Part shown: positions 1 to 8,903 of the stretch, in pieces
Layout: every line of letters begins with the position of its first letter
Position numbering within the stretch: position 1 is the stretch's first letter
From: Paracoccaceae bacterium
GTDB taxonomy: Bacteria; Pseudomonadota; Alphaproteobacteria; Rhodobacterales; Rhodobacteraceae
Direction: 5' to 3'
DNA: 35,705 nucleotides
Assembly: GCA_026713305.1 (NCBI GenBank)
Contig: JAPOOS010000270.1
Span: 1-35,705 of the forward strand
The notes under the pieces: generated by a model
What the model was told of the DNA's origin: nothing
The model's database searches: none
Seen by the model: only the letters and a program-made list of their open reading frames with translations
Position numbers and translations under genes: made by a program

Positions 1-770
1 CGCGACATCAATGTCGCCTGCATGGGCATGCTGGGAATGATCTCCAGCTTGCGGTCTCCGCCTTCCCTTGAAGCGCGGCTCTGAAACCATCGCAGGTGTC
101 TTGTCAATTGGGAGGCAGGCGCCGTGGCAGACGATTCTGGTGTCCGTCGGTTTCCGAGAAAACCAGACCGTCGCATGCATGCGAGGAAACTCCTTGCATT
201 GCGCAGATATGGGCAGCGACTTGGCAAGCCCGTTCCGGTTTCACTTCAGATTGCCTGTCAGAAACATCTCAAGCTCTGAAAGGCCGCGGGCGAGATCGCC
301 CTGCAGGGCTTCATGCAACGGTTGTTGAAACGACGCCCAAGCGCTTGCACGACAGGATGAAGGATTGTGTGCACCCGCACAGTTGCCATGCGCGGACGAC
401 GAAGATCCGGGACGGCTGCCGCGGGCTTTCCCAAAGAGCTCGAACAGGCATGGCTTGGAGACCGGCGCGTTGACGGTGGAGCGGAGCGATCAGGGAACTG
501 TCCTGCCGCGGGCCGCGGTGTTGCGTGAGCGCTCCAAAGCGCTGTAGCGGAAGCTGAAGCCAGCGCCGAACGGCACAAAAGCCTGCTGTCCTGGCCAATG
601 GCAGGCTGGTCCGTGGCAAGCATGACGAAAGTCCCAGCCGATGTTTCGCCTTCCGAGGCCGCTCGCTGCCAATAGATCTGGAATGCAGCACGTTGGACTT
701 TGAAATCCAGACCGGGATTGTCCGGCTTCAAGAGGTCAATCGGTCAACTCTCGCACAATTCGAACCGGAT

Positions 771-3254
771 TCAGGAGTCCAGAACCAGTTGTCCGCCTGA
801 CCTGCGCCCGCCCTGGCAAATCGTCAGGTAGGAATTGAGAAGGTTCTTTTTCCTGCCGCTGTCGAACTTCACGGTCGAGTACTCCTGCCCCTCGGCAATA
901 ACCGTCCCCATGCCAAAAACCTTGTGCTGCACTCGAATTCCGATCGCGAAACCACCGTCAGGTGCATCCGGGACCGCCGACAGGCTGAAGCTGGATGTCT
1001 TCCAGTGCTTGATGTGACGCCCAGGCAGTTCCCCGAGGAATTGGGATCTAAGCGCCACCTGGATATAGCCAAAGCGCATCGTCGACTCGGCATGGGAGAT
1101 TATGCAGATTTCCTTGGCCCTTGTGATGCCTACATGAGCCAAGCGTCTCTCCTCCTCCAGCGCCTCAAGGCCGAGCATGTCCCAAGCCGTTCGCCGAGTT
1201 TCGTCGATCTCGGCAGGCTTTGGCGGCGTGCTCCAAGACGATGCGGACAATTGCAAAATGGAGCCCAATCTCGACATTTTCGCACGACCGGACTTGCTGG
1301 CGGTTAGGTTCAGGCTTTTGAGAACCGAGTTCAGTTGATCACTGGACGGCTGCTTCGGAAGTCTTGCGACCCGCTCGATCAGCCGCCGTTCTCCCGACAT
1401 GTTCAATTCGGAATTCCAATCCCCTGAAATTGCCCGGCCACTGGGCAGCTGCCCTTCTTCCCAGCCGACCAGATACACAACCTTGAATTCGGATCCCTTC
1501 GCTGCGTGCAGCGTCATCAGAGAAACCTGCTGTTCACGTTCCTTCGCACCATGCCGGGCTTCCTGGTTCATCAAGCCAACATGTTCGATGAACATTTCCA
1601 GACTGGGGTGACGTCCGGAGAATTCGGCGAACTGGACCAGATTTTCGAGACGAACGCGTGAGTCCTCGTTGTCGATGCGCTCGTAGAAATCGATCATCCC
1701 AGTGTCCTTCAGGAAGTCCGAGACAACTTCGCTCAAACTGGCAGGCATTTCTGCGGCCCCTTCAGCATTTGGAGCGCCGCCGGAATTCAGCTTCGTCAAT
1801 TGCCATGTCCAATGGTCGATCAAGGTGACAAATCGCTCGACAGCTGAAGCCATGCGCGTGGACACCTCGGCGGACCCTGCCAATTGGCGGGCGCTGTCCA
1901 TCAGCGAAAGACCGTTGCGAGTGGCGATTTCCCTTATCTTGGCAAGACTCATCGCCCCGATGCCACGGGCAGGGAAGTTGACCACTCTGTCGAAGGCAGC
2001 GCCGTCATGGACGTTGTGACACAGCCTGAGATATGCCATGGCATCCATGATTTCCTTGCGGTCATAGAAGCGGCTGCCGCCGATCACACGGTAGCCGATG
2101 CCGTGATCCACCAATTTCTGTTCAATCTCTGCCAGCCGCGCCCAAGTGCGAGACGCCACGGCGATGTCCGAACCACTGCAATAGGGGCTCTTGCCACTCT
2201 TGCCCAGCAGCGTTTCAATGCCTCGGGCAACGAAGCCCGCCTCCTCCTGATCCGACGCGGTGGAGACGACATCGACTTTGCGAGCGTCTCCATCATCGGG
2301 AATTCCGGGTTCGAGAACCTTGGGATGCCGATCAATGTTGTGCTGAATGAGACCGACTGCCGCTCCAAGTATATGGCGCGTGGAACGATAGTTGCGTTCG
2401 AGCTTGACAATCTTCGCGCCCGGGAACTGGTTCTCGAACTCCAGCATGATTCTGGGCCGCGCACCGCGCCAGCTGTAGATAGCCTGATCGTCATCCCCGA
2501 CGCAGCAAATGTTGCGATGACCTAGCGCCAGCAGGCGCAACCACTTGTATTGGGCGATGTTGGTGTCTTGATACTCGTCCACCAGCAGATAGCGCAGCAT
2601 GTTTTGGTACTTCTCCAAAACCGCGTCGTTTTCGGAGAACAGCTTCACAACATGCAGAATCAGATCGCCAAAATCAGCGGCGTTGGATTTGCGCAAAATC
2701 TCCTGGTAGGCGCTGTAAAGGCGGATCGCAAGACCGCCCGGATGTCGCCAGTCACGGTCGTCAAGATCGTCGGGAAACAGTCCGTCGTTCTTCCATTTGT
2801 CGATCTTGCTCTTGAATTCCCTTGGCGTCCAGTCCTCCGACGTTATGTTTTTGGCTTTCAGCAATTGCTTTATCGTGCGCAACTGGTCATCGCTGTTGTA
2901 GATGGTGAAGTTCGGTGCAAGGCCCACCCTCTCGGCTTCGTACCTGAGAATCCGCGCGCACATCGAATGAAAGGTCCCAACCCAGCGCAACCTAACGCGG
3001 GAAATCCCGGTTATCGCCTCCACTCTTTCCTTGAGTTCGTTTGCTGCTCTGTTGGTGAACGTCACTGCCAGGATGTTGTGAGGTTCTGCAAGGCCACACT
3101 CAATGATGTATGCCATGCGGCTGGTCAGCGTGCGCGTCTTCCCCGTTCCGGCCCCTGCGACAATCAGGACGGGACCATCGACAGCTTCGACAGCTTCGAT
3201 CTGTCGCTCGTTCAGCTCCTCGACAAAGGCCGGTGAATTGTTCGTGCTCTGCAA
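771..3254 (-). CDS. uvrD: ATP-dependent DNA helicase, UvrD/PcrA (SF1A) family
   Basis: Walker A AGAGTGKT, LLVDEYQDTN, GDDDQAIYSWRGA, LERNYRST, MTLHAAKGSEFKVVYL, LEEERRLAHVGITRAK; C-terminal Tudor-like segment (VQHKVFGMGTVI...TVKFDSGRKK). The ORF opens at 3386 (GTG); a TTG at 3254 after GGAGAAC gives the family-typical N-terminus just before LNERQIEAV. Start uncertain. Confidence 0.93.
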   Translation of the reverse strand: MQSTNNSPAFVEELNERQIEAVEAVDGPVLIVAGAGTGKTRTLTSRMAYIIECGLAEPHNILAVTFTNRAANELKERVEAITGISRVRLRWVGTFHSMCARILRYEAERVGLAPNFTIYNSDDQLRTIKQLLKAKNITSEDWTPREFKSKIDKWKNDGLFPDDLDDRDWRHPGGLAIRLYSAYQEILRKSNAADFGDLILHVVKLFSENDAVLEKYQNMLRYLLVDEYQDTNIAQYKWLRLLALGHRNICCVGDDDQAIYSWRGARPRIMLEFENQFPGAKIVKLERNYRSTRHILGAAVGLIQHNIDRHPKVLEPGIPDDGDARKVDVVSTASDQEEAGFVARGIETLLGKSGKSPYCSGSDIAVASRTWARLAEIEQKLVDHGIGYRVIGGSRFYDRKEIMDAMAYLRLCHNVHDGAAFDRVVNFPARGIGAMSLAKIREIATRNGLSLMDSARQLAGSAEVSTRMASAVERFVTLIDHWTWQLTKLNSGGAPNAEGAAEMPASLSEVVSDFLKDTGMIDFYERIDNEDSRVRLENLVQFAEFSGRHPSLEMFIEHVGLMNQEARHGAKEREQQVSLMTLHAAKGSEFKVVYLVGWEEGQLPSGRAISGDWNSELNMSGERRLIERVARLPKQPSSDQLNSVLKSLNLTASKSGRAKMSRLGSILQLSASSWSTPPKPAEIDETRRTAWDMLGLEALEEERRLAHVGITRAKEICIISHAESTMRFGYIQVALRSQFLGELPGRHIKHWKTSSFSLSAVPDAPDGGFAIGIRVQHKVFGMGTVIAEGQEYSTVKFDSGRKKNLLNSYLTICQGGRRSGGQLVLDS

Positions 3255-3650
3255 ACCAAGTTCTCCTGTCCGGAGGTCATTGAAACATCCAGGAGTTCTA
3301 TCAGGATTGACGCCTGACCGACAACTGGACTTGAACCACTCGCCGAAGTTGGCGTGAGGCGTCAAGCCAGCCCTGAACGCAGCCACACGGGCGTCTTCAG
3401 GGATGACTGCAACCGTGCCAATCCCGTTCGACCGGAATTGGCGGACATTTCCACCTCGACCCTACGCTCCAGCGACCGTGCAATTGCCGAGTCGGAAACA
3501 CATTGCACATGTACGCCTTCCCGGCTGCCGACTGGAAGGCGAAGTTCATGCCCTGCTCGTTCCATTTGCCGGGATTTGCACATCGCATTCGATTGCACAT
3601 GGAGTTTCGCGTTGAAACCGTCAGGGCAAACATTACATCTCTGGACAAGT

Positions 3651-3706
3651 CAGGTTGCTCCGCGCACTTCGCGGAATCATGCAGCCGCGATGCCCTAAGC
3701 AACCTG
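3651..3706 (+). promoter_or_regulatory. Candidate structured 5' leader of the terC gene (9-bp closing stem plus stacked inner hairpin)
   Basis: CAGGTTGCT (3651-3659) is the exact reverse complement of AGCAACCTG (3698-3706). Inside, CCGCG-CACTT-CGCGG (3660-3674) stacks directly on it. The RBS-like ggagtgaag and the terC ATG (3725) follow immediately. Confidence 0.4.
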
Positions 3707-3724
3707 CGGGAGTGAAGTAAGTCA

Positions 3725-4426
3725 ATGTTCGAAACCGAAGTCATTGCCGCGTTTCTCTCGCTGTGCCTGTTGGAAATCGTGCTGGGCATAGACAACGTTC
3801 TTTTCATCGCGATCGTTGCCGCACGGCTTCCCAAGGAACGTCGCCGGACCGCTAGGATCATCGGCCTCTCGATTGGGTTGCTGCTTCGAATAGCGCTCCT
3901 GTTCTCGATCACCTGGCTGCTGACGCTGAATCAGCCGGTCATGACGGTGCTGGAGCTCGATCTCAGTTGGCGCGATCTGATCATGATCGGGGGAGGCGGC
4001 TTTCTCGTGATCAAGGCGGTTCACGAAATCATCAGGCAGGTCGAGGAAGAATCGGGAGTGCCCGAAGCTCGCGACACCAGCTTTGTGAGCGTGATCCTGC
4101 AGATCGCCATTATCGATGTCGTGTTTTCGATAGACTCCGTATTGACTGCCGTTGGCATTGCCGAGGAAATATGGGTCATGATTGCCGCCATTCTTGTCGC
4201 AATAGTGGTGATGATCGTTGCCGCCGAGTCGGTGGCGGGATTTCTTGAACGTTATCCGTGGATGAAGATGATTGGACTGGCGCTGCTGGTGCTTGTCGGC
4301 GTGGTTCTGATTGCGGACGGCTTTCATCATCATGTCGATCGCAGGTATGTGTATCTCGCAGTCGTGCTGGCGATCGTCGTGTCGGTTGTGCGGCTGACGC
4401 TGACCAAGCGCCGGAACAGGGCCTGA
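3725..4426 (+). CDS. TerC family integral membrane protein (putative metal/Mn-related exporter family)
   Basis: EIVLGIDNVLFIAIVAARLP and IIDVVFSIDSVLTAVGI repeats and multiple hydrophobic helices typical of TerC/Alx/YkoY; RBS upstream. Confidence 0.9.
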   Translation: MFETEVIAAFLSLCLLEIVLGIDNVLFIAIVAARLPKERRRTARIIGLSIGLLLRIALLFSITWLLTLNQPVMTVLELDLSWRDLIMIGGGGFLVIKAVHEIIRQVEEESGVPEARDTSFVSVILQIAIIDVVFSIDSVLTAVGIAEEIWVMIAAILVAIVVMIVAAESVAGFLERYPWMKMIGLALLVLVGVVLIADGFHHHVDRRYVYLAVVLAIVVSVVRLTLTKRRNRA

Positions 4427-4641
4427 ACCGTTCTTGAGGAGGCGCAACTGGAAGCCACTGTTTCGCTGCCCAGAATTGGCCAAAAGGCGGCGGCGGACGC
4501 CAAACGTTCTTGACGCTGCCTTCGAACGCAGCGCATTTGACGCAACGCTCGCAACGAACGACGAACACTTCCAGTCGCTGCACAGCCTTTGACTCTTGTC
4601 GCTGCACGGTCTTGAGCCTGGCCAAACATGGATTGCCAACT

Positions 4642-6498
4642 ATGCCAAACAGCTCAAATCCAGCCTCCGTCCCTCCGACGGAACGGCGCATAGGCAGACT
4701 GAGCGAGGTCTCGATAAACCAGATCGCCGCAGGCGAGGTTCTCGAAAGGCCGGCTTCCGCCGTAAAGGAACTGATAGAAAACGCGATTGATGCCGATGCC
4801 ACCCGCATTGAGATCACAGTCGTGAATGCCGGGAGAAATCTGATTCGTGTCGCCGACAACGGTTGCGGGATTGCTTCCGACGACCTGAAGCTGGCAGTTG
4901 AAAGGCACGCCACGTCGAAGATTTCCGACGCAAACCTCAATGACATCCGCACCTTGGGATTTCGGGGCGAGGCTCTGCCTTCGATGGGCTCCGTGGGCCA
5001 GTTGACAGTCAAGTCCAGGTGGCACGACAGCGACAGGGCGTTTCAGATCGAAGTCGATTCCGGCAATTTGGTCGGTGTGCGACCGGCAGCCTTGCGGGAA
5101 GGCACGATTGTCGAACTTCGGCAACTGTTTTCGAAAACCCCCGCCAGGCTGAAGTTCCTGCGTTCGAACAAGGCCGAGACGAGAGCCATCAACAGTGTCG
5201 TTCGGACGTTGGCCATGGCAACGCCCAAAGTCGGCTATTCGCTGCACAGCGGGTCGGAAACAGGCCGCCTTCAACGCGTTTTGTCGATGCCACCGGAATC
5301 CGAATCGGATGGCGACCCATTCCGTCTTCGCCTGACGCGCCTGTTCAAGTCTGAGTTTCTCGAAAACACCGTTGCCTTCGAGCGTGAACTGTCGGGAGTT
5401 GCCGTGCGCGGCTTCTGCGGGTTGCCCACCTATGTGCGCAGCGCAACCTCCGCCCAGCACTTCTTTGTCAACGGAAGAGGGATCCGGGACCGCCTCTTCC
5501 TGGGCCTCGTCAGGGGCGCCTACGGCGATCTCGTGTCCAGCGGCAAGCACCCGGTCATTGTCCTGTTCATGGAATGCCCGTCCGAAATGATAGACGTCAA
5601 CGTGCATCCAGCCAAGACGGAGATCCGATTTCGCGAACCCGGCTTGATCCGTGCCGTTACAATCAGCGCCATACAGGACGCCCTGGCAAGGGAGGGTCAC
5701 CGCACGGCGCCGAGCGTATCCCGCGCAATGACCAGTCGCCTTGCGCCTGGCCGGCCGGAATCGACAGCGGCCAACCCGGATCAGGCCGATCAGCGAGAAG
5801 GGGGTTCGACCGGGCGGCATGGAAGTCTTCTGGATGCGGACGCAACGGCCGCAAAGCCTCTCGGTTCCTTTGAACCAGCCGCTGAACCGGGTTCTGTGGC
5901 CGACCCGAAGGCGCTTGAACATCCGCTTGGGGCTGCGCGCATGCAGGTGCACCGCAATTACATCGTGTCCCAAACGGCGGATGGCATTGTTCTTGTTGAT
6001 CAGCATGCTGCAGCGGAGCGTCTCGTGTTCGAGGAACTCAAGAAAGCCTACCATGCGGGCAAGCCCGATTCCCGAGCTCTCCTGGTTCCCGAAGTCGTCG
6101 AATTGGAGCAGAACGACATCGACCGACTGTTGGAAGTCAAGGAAGAGCTTGCAGCGCTGGGCCTGACAGTCGATCGCTTTGGTCCAGGCGCCGTTTGCGT
6201 TCGGCAGATTCCTGCGATTCTCGGCGAAGTCTCGTGCAAGGACTTGCTGCAGGACATTGCCGACGGTCTCGGCGCCGGCGAAAGGGTCCGCGTGTTGGAA
6301 AAGCGCATGAACGATGTCCTCAGCACAATTGCATGCCATGGGTCCATCCGGTCAGGCAGCGTTCTGAGCGTGAACGAAATGAATGCGTTGTTGCGCAAAA
6401 TGGAGGTGACGCCCCACTCGGGTCAGTGCAACCATGGCCGGCCAACTTGGCTTGAATTGAAGCTCTCCGACATCGAGCGCATGTTCGGCCGCAGGTAG
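4642..6498 (+). CDS. mutL: DNA mismatch repair protein MutL
   Basis: IAAGEVLERPASAVKELIENAIDADATRIEI, DNGCGI, GFRGEALPSM (GHKL ATPase); C-terminal DQHAAAERLVFEE endonuclease-type motif, ACHGSIRSG, QCNHGRPT. Start set at ATG 4642 (MPNSS...). Confidence 0.95.
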   Translation: MPNSSNPASVPPTERRIGRLSEVSINQIAAGEVLERPASAVKELIENAIDADATRIEITVVNAGRNLIRVADNGCGIASDDLKLAVERHATSKISDANLNDIRTLGFRGEALPSMGSVGQLTVKSRWHDSDRAFQIEVDSGNLVGVRPAALREGTIVELRQLFSKTPARLKFLRSNKAETRAINSVVRTLAMATPKVGYSLHSGSETGRLQRVLSMPPESESDGDPFRLRLTRLFKSEFLENTVAFERELSGVAVRGFCGLPTYVRSATSAQHFFVNGRGIRDRLFLGLVRGAYGDLVSSGKHPVIVLFMECPSEMIDVNVHPAKTEIRFREPGLIRAVTISAIQDALAREGHRTAPSVSRAMTSRLAPGRPESTAANPDQADQREGGSTGRHGSLLDADATAAKPLGSFEPAAEPGSVADPKALEHPLGAARMQVHRNYIVSQTADGIVLVDQHAAAERLVFEELKKAYHAGKPDSRALLVPEVVELEQNDIDRLLEVKEELAALGLTVDRFGPGAVCVRQIPAILGEVSCKDLLQDIADGLGAGERVRVLEKRMNDVLSTIACHGSIRSGSVLSVNEMNALLRKMEVTPHSGQCNHGRPTWLELKLSDIERMFGRR

Positions 6499-6761
6499 CC
6501 GGACGCCCGGCGTTTGCCTGCATTGGTCCAGGCTGATTCCGCAAGGACGACCGCGTTGCATTGCCGTCGAGCCGAACTTGAAAGGGCCGGTTGGTCTTCA
6601 ACAGGAGTCGGCGAAGTCCTCACGGCCTTCCCTTCAGATTGCAAATCGCTCTTGAACGGCAGCAATCTCTGGATTTGCCTCCAAACTTGGCTTAGGACAG
6701 CGCTTCCGCATTACTCGCTGGGGCACACGGTCCCAAGCGGCTGAAAGAAGAGTGAGCGTTG

Positions 6762-8903
6762 ATGACCAGAAGTCGCCCGGTTGTTGCCGGCATCGATGCC
6801 GGCGGCACAATGACAGACACCATCCTCGTGGACCAGAGCGGTGAATTTACCGTTGGCAAGGCTGCCACCACTCCCCAATGCGAGGCTCTCGGCTTTCTGG
6901 AATCAGCGGAGGAAGCGTGCCACTATCGAGGCATTGGGCTGGAAACCATGTTCCGCAACGTCGATGTCGTTCTTTATTCGGGCACTGGCATGCTCAATGT
7001 TCTGCTGTCGAGGACCGGCCGTCGGCTTGGCCTGATCACGACACGTGGCATGGAGGACATGGTTCTCATGGGGAGGGGCCTGCAAGCATGGAGCGGCTAC
7101 TCCTACAGCGACCGGCTTCATGCCGTTACCCACTGCCATCCCGAACCTCTGGTCAGCCGTCTCGACACGTTCGGCGTGACAGAACGGATAGATCATTTTG
7201 GGGACGTGATCATTGAACTCTACGAGCATGAAGTCCGAGACGCCGTCATCACGCTGATTGATCGGCGGGTCGAGGCGATTTGTGTTTGTCTGCTCTTTGC
7301 ACACGTCAATCCAACCCACGAAAGGAGGATTGCCGAAATCGCAAGGGCCGAGCTGAAGGCGCATGGCTCCGAAACCGACCTGTATCTGAGCCACGATGTC
7401 CGGCCTGTGGTGCGCGAGCAATCGCGGCTAAATTCCGTGCTCATTGAAGCCTATGCCACCGGCCGTGGCCGGCAACAGCTGGCCTCGATTCAGGACACGG
7501 CTGCACGGCACGGATTTCGGCACACGGTGCAGACGCTGCAATCATTCGGCGGCTTGACATCCATAGCGCATCCACATCTGCACGAGACAATGGTTTCAGG
7601 TCCCATCGGCGGCATTCTCGGGGCACAGTATGTCGGCCGCTTGATTGGAACCGATTCCCTGGTTGTATCCGATTTGGGGGGCACCAGCTTCGACATGGGC
7701 ATCATCACGCGCGGCCAGGTCAGAATCGAGCACGAACCCGTCATGGGACGGTTCAAGCTCAATCTGCCCATGATTGCCATGGACACGATCGGAGCAGGCG
7801 CAGGAATGCACCTCAAGGTGGATCCAGTGACCGGCAAGGTCAGCCTGGGGCCGGACAGCGCTGGCTCCGAACCTGGTCCCGTGTGCTTTGACAAAGGGAA
7901 TCTGCAACCAACGGTCTGTGACTGCGATGCCATTCTCGGAAGACTGAACCCCGAGTACTTTCTGGGTGGCAAGGTCAGGCTGAATGTCGAGCTTGCACAT
8001 GAGGCGTTTCGAAAGCGCTGTGCGGAACCGCTGGGCATCGACAATGTGCATGACGCCGCCGAGGGAATGCTGACCATGCTCGAGTCGGAAGCCTCAACAG
8101 CCTTGCGACGGATTCTGTCGGCACAAGGCATTCATCCTTCCGAATATGCCCTGCTGTCCTACGGTGGTTCGGGACCGTTGCACCTCGGGGGCTACAGCCG
8201 CGACATTGGGTTCTCGGACATATTGACGTTCAAGTTCGCGGCGGCGTTTTCCGCGTTTGGATGCACGACTGCCGACTACCAGAAACGCTTCAGCCGGTCG
8301 GTCAGGCTGGACGTTCCGTTGGCGGGAGATGAAGAGGAAATGTCGCATGTCGCTCGACGCATCGACATCGTCTGGAACGATCTTCGGCGACAGGCTGGCA
8401 ACCAAATGAAGGCGGACGGCCATTCCGCGAACAACGTCCATTGCAAGCCGTTCCTGCTGATGCGCTTCACGGGACAGCTGGAGGATGTCGAGATTGCCTC
8501 CCCCATCGAATTGGTCGCTGACAGCAAGGGCCTCGAAACCGTAGTCGCAACTTTCGTTGACACATATCGCAAGATCAATCGCTGCGTTTCCACCTACGGA
8601 CAGGCCGGCGTCACGATCGTCGAACTGGGCGTCGCCGCTTCAGCAGCGAAGATAAAGCCGAAACTGGTCCGCAAACAGCTGGGTTCGCCGTCTCCCTGCC
8701 AAAACACGCACAAGGGCCAAAGGGAAGTCTACTTTGGCGGAAGCTGGCATTCCACCGACTTGTGGGAAATGGACGGCCTGCAGCCCGGCAACGAAATCGG
8801 CGGACCCGCCGTCATCGAACACCCGGCAACCACGCTTGTGGTGCATCCCGGCGATCAGGTGTTCGTGGACGAGTGGTCAATCCTCCACTACCGCCACGGA
8901 TGA
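6762..8903 (+). CDS. acxA: Acetone carboxylase beta-subunit-like protein (hydantoinase/oxoprolinase HyuA superfamily)
   Basis: GIDAGGTMTDTILVD, RGMEDMVLMGRG, VSGPIGGILGAQY, DLGGTSFDMG, AMDTIGAGAGMHLKVDPVTGKVSLGPDSAG, FSAFGCTTADY; length (~713 aa) and gene order match acetone carboxylase rather than plain HyuA. Confidence 0.82.
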   Translation: MTRSRPVVAGIDAGGTMTDTILVDQSGEFTVGKAATTPQCEALGFLESAEEACHYRGIGLETMFRNVDVVLYSGTGMLNVLLSRTGRRLGLITTRGMEDMVLMGRGLQAWSGYSYSDRLHAVTHCHPEPLVSRLDTFGVTERIDHFGDVIIELYEHEVRDAVITLIDRRVEAICVCLLFAHVNPTHERRIAEIARAELKAHGSETDLYLSHDVRPVVREQSRLNSVLIEAYATGRGRQQLASIQDTAARHGFRHTVQTLQSFGGLTSIAHPHLHETMVSGPIGGILGAQYVGRLIGTDSLVVSDLGGTSFDMGIITRGQVRIEHEPVMGRFKLNLPMIAMDTIGAGAGMHLKVDPVTGKVSLGPDSAGSEPGPVCFDKGNLQPTVCDCDAILGRLNPEYFLGGKVRLNVELAHEAFRKRCAEPLGIDNVHDAAEGMLTMLESEASTALRRILSAQGIHPSEYALLSYGGSGPLHLGGYSRDIGFSDILTFKFAAAFSAFGCTTADYQKRFSRSVRLDVPLAGDEEEMSHVARRIDIVWNDLRRQAGNQMKADGHSANNVHCKPFLLMRFTGQLEDVEIASPIELVADSKGLETVVATFVDTYRKINRCVSTYGQAGVTIVELGVAASAAKIKPKLVRKQLGSPSPCQNTHKGQREVYFGGSWHSTDLWEMDGLQPGNEIGGPAVIEHPATTLVVHPGDQVFVDEWSILHYRHG

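Noticed and set aside
1-84. Frame-1 translation RDINVACMGMLGMISSLRSPPSLEARL* that could be the end of an upstream gene
   Set aside because: Only 27 codons are visible and no family is recognisable, so it cannot be supported from the window. Small dyads there (GCGACAT/ATGTCGC and others) may simply be coding sequence.
171-184. 14-bp perfect palindrome TCGCATGCATGCGA
   Set aside because: About two such palindromes are expected by chance in a window this size and it has no informative context.
258-731. Overlapping small ORFs on both strands between 85 and 770
   Set aside because: No conserved motif, mutually overlapping, no plausible start context; treated as intergenic or decayed sequence.
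3722-4639. 305-aa minus-strand ORF opposite terC
   Set aside because: His/Asp/Gln-rich low-complexity translation produced by the complement of TerC codons; no domain or RBS.
4654-6339. 561-aa minus-strand ORF opposite mutL
   Set aside because: Antisense shadow of a clear MutL reading frame; no recognisable domain.
6499-6761. Possible nested stems or sigma-54 promoter upstream of the acxA-like gene
   Set aside because: Stems are short and heavily bulged; no clean GG-N10-GC element found.
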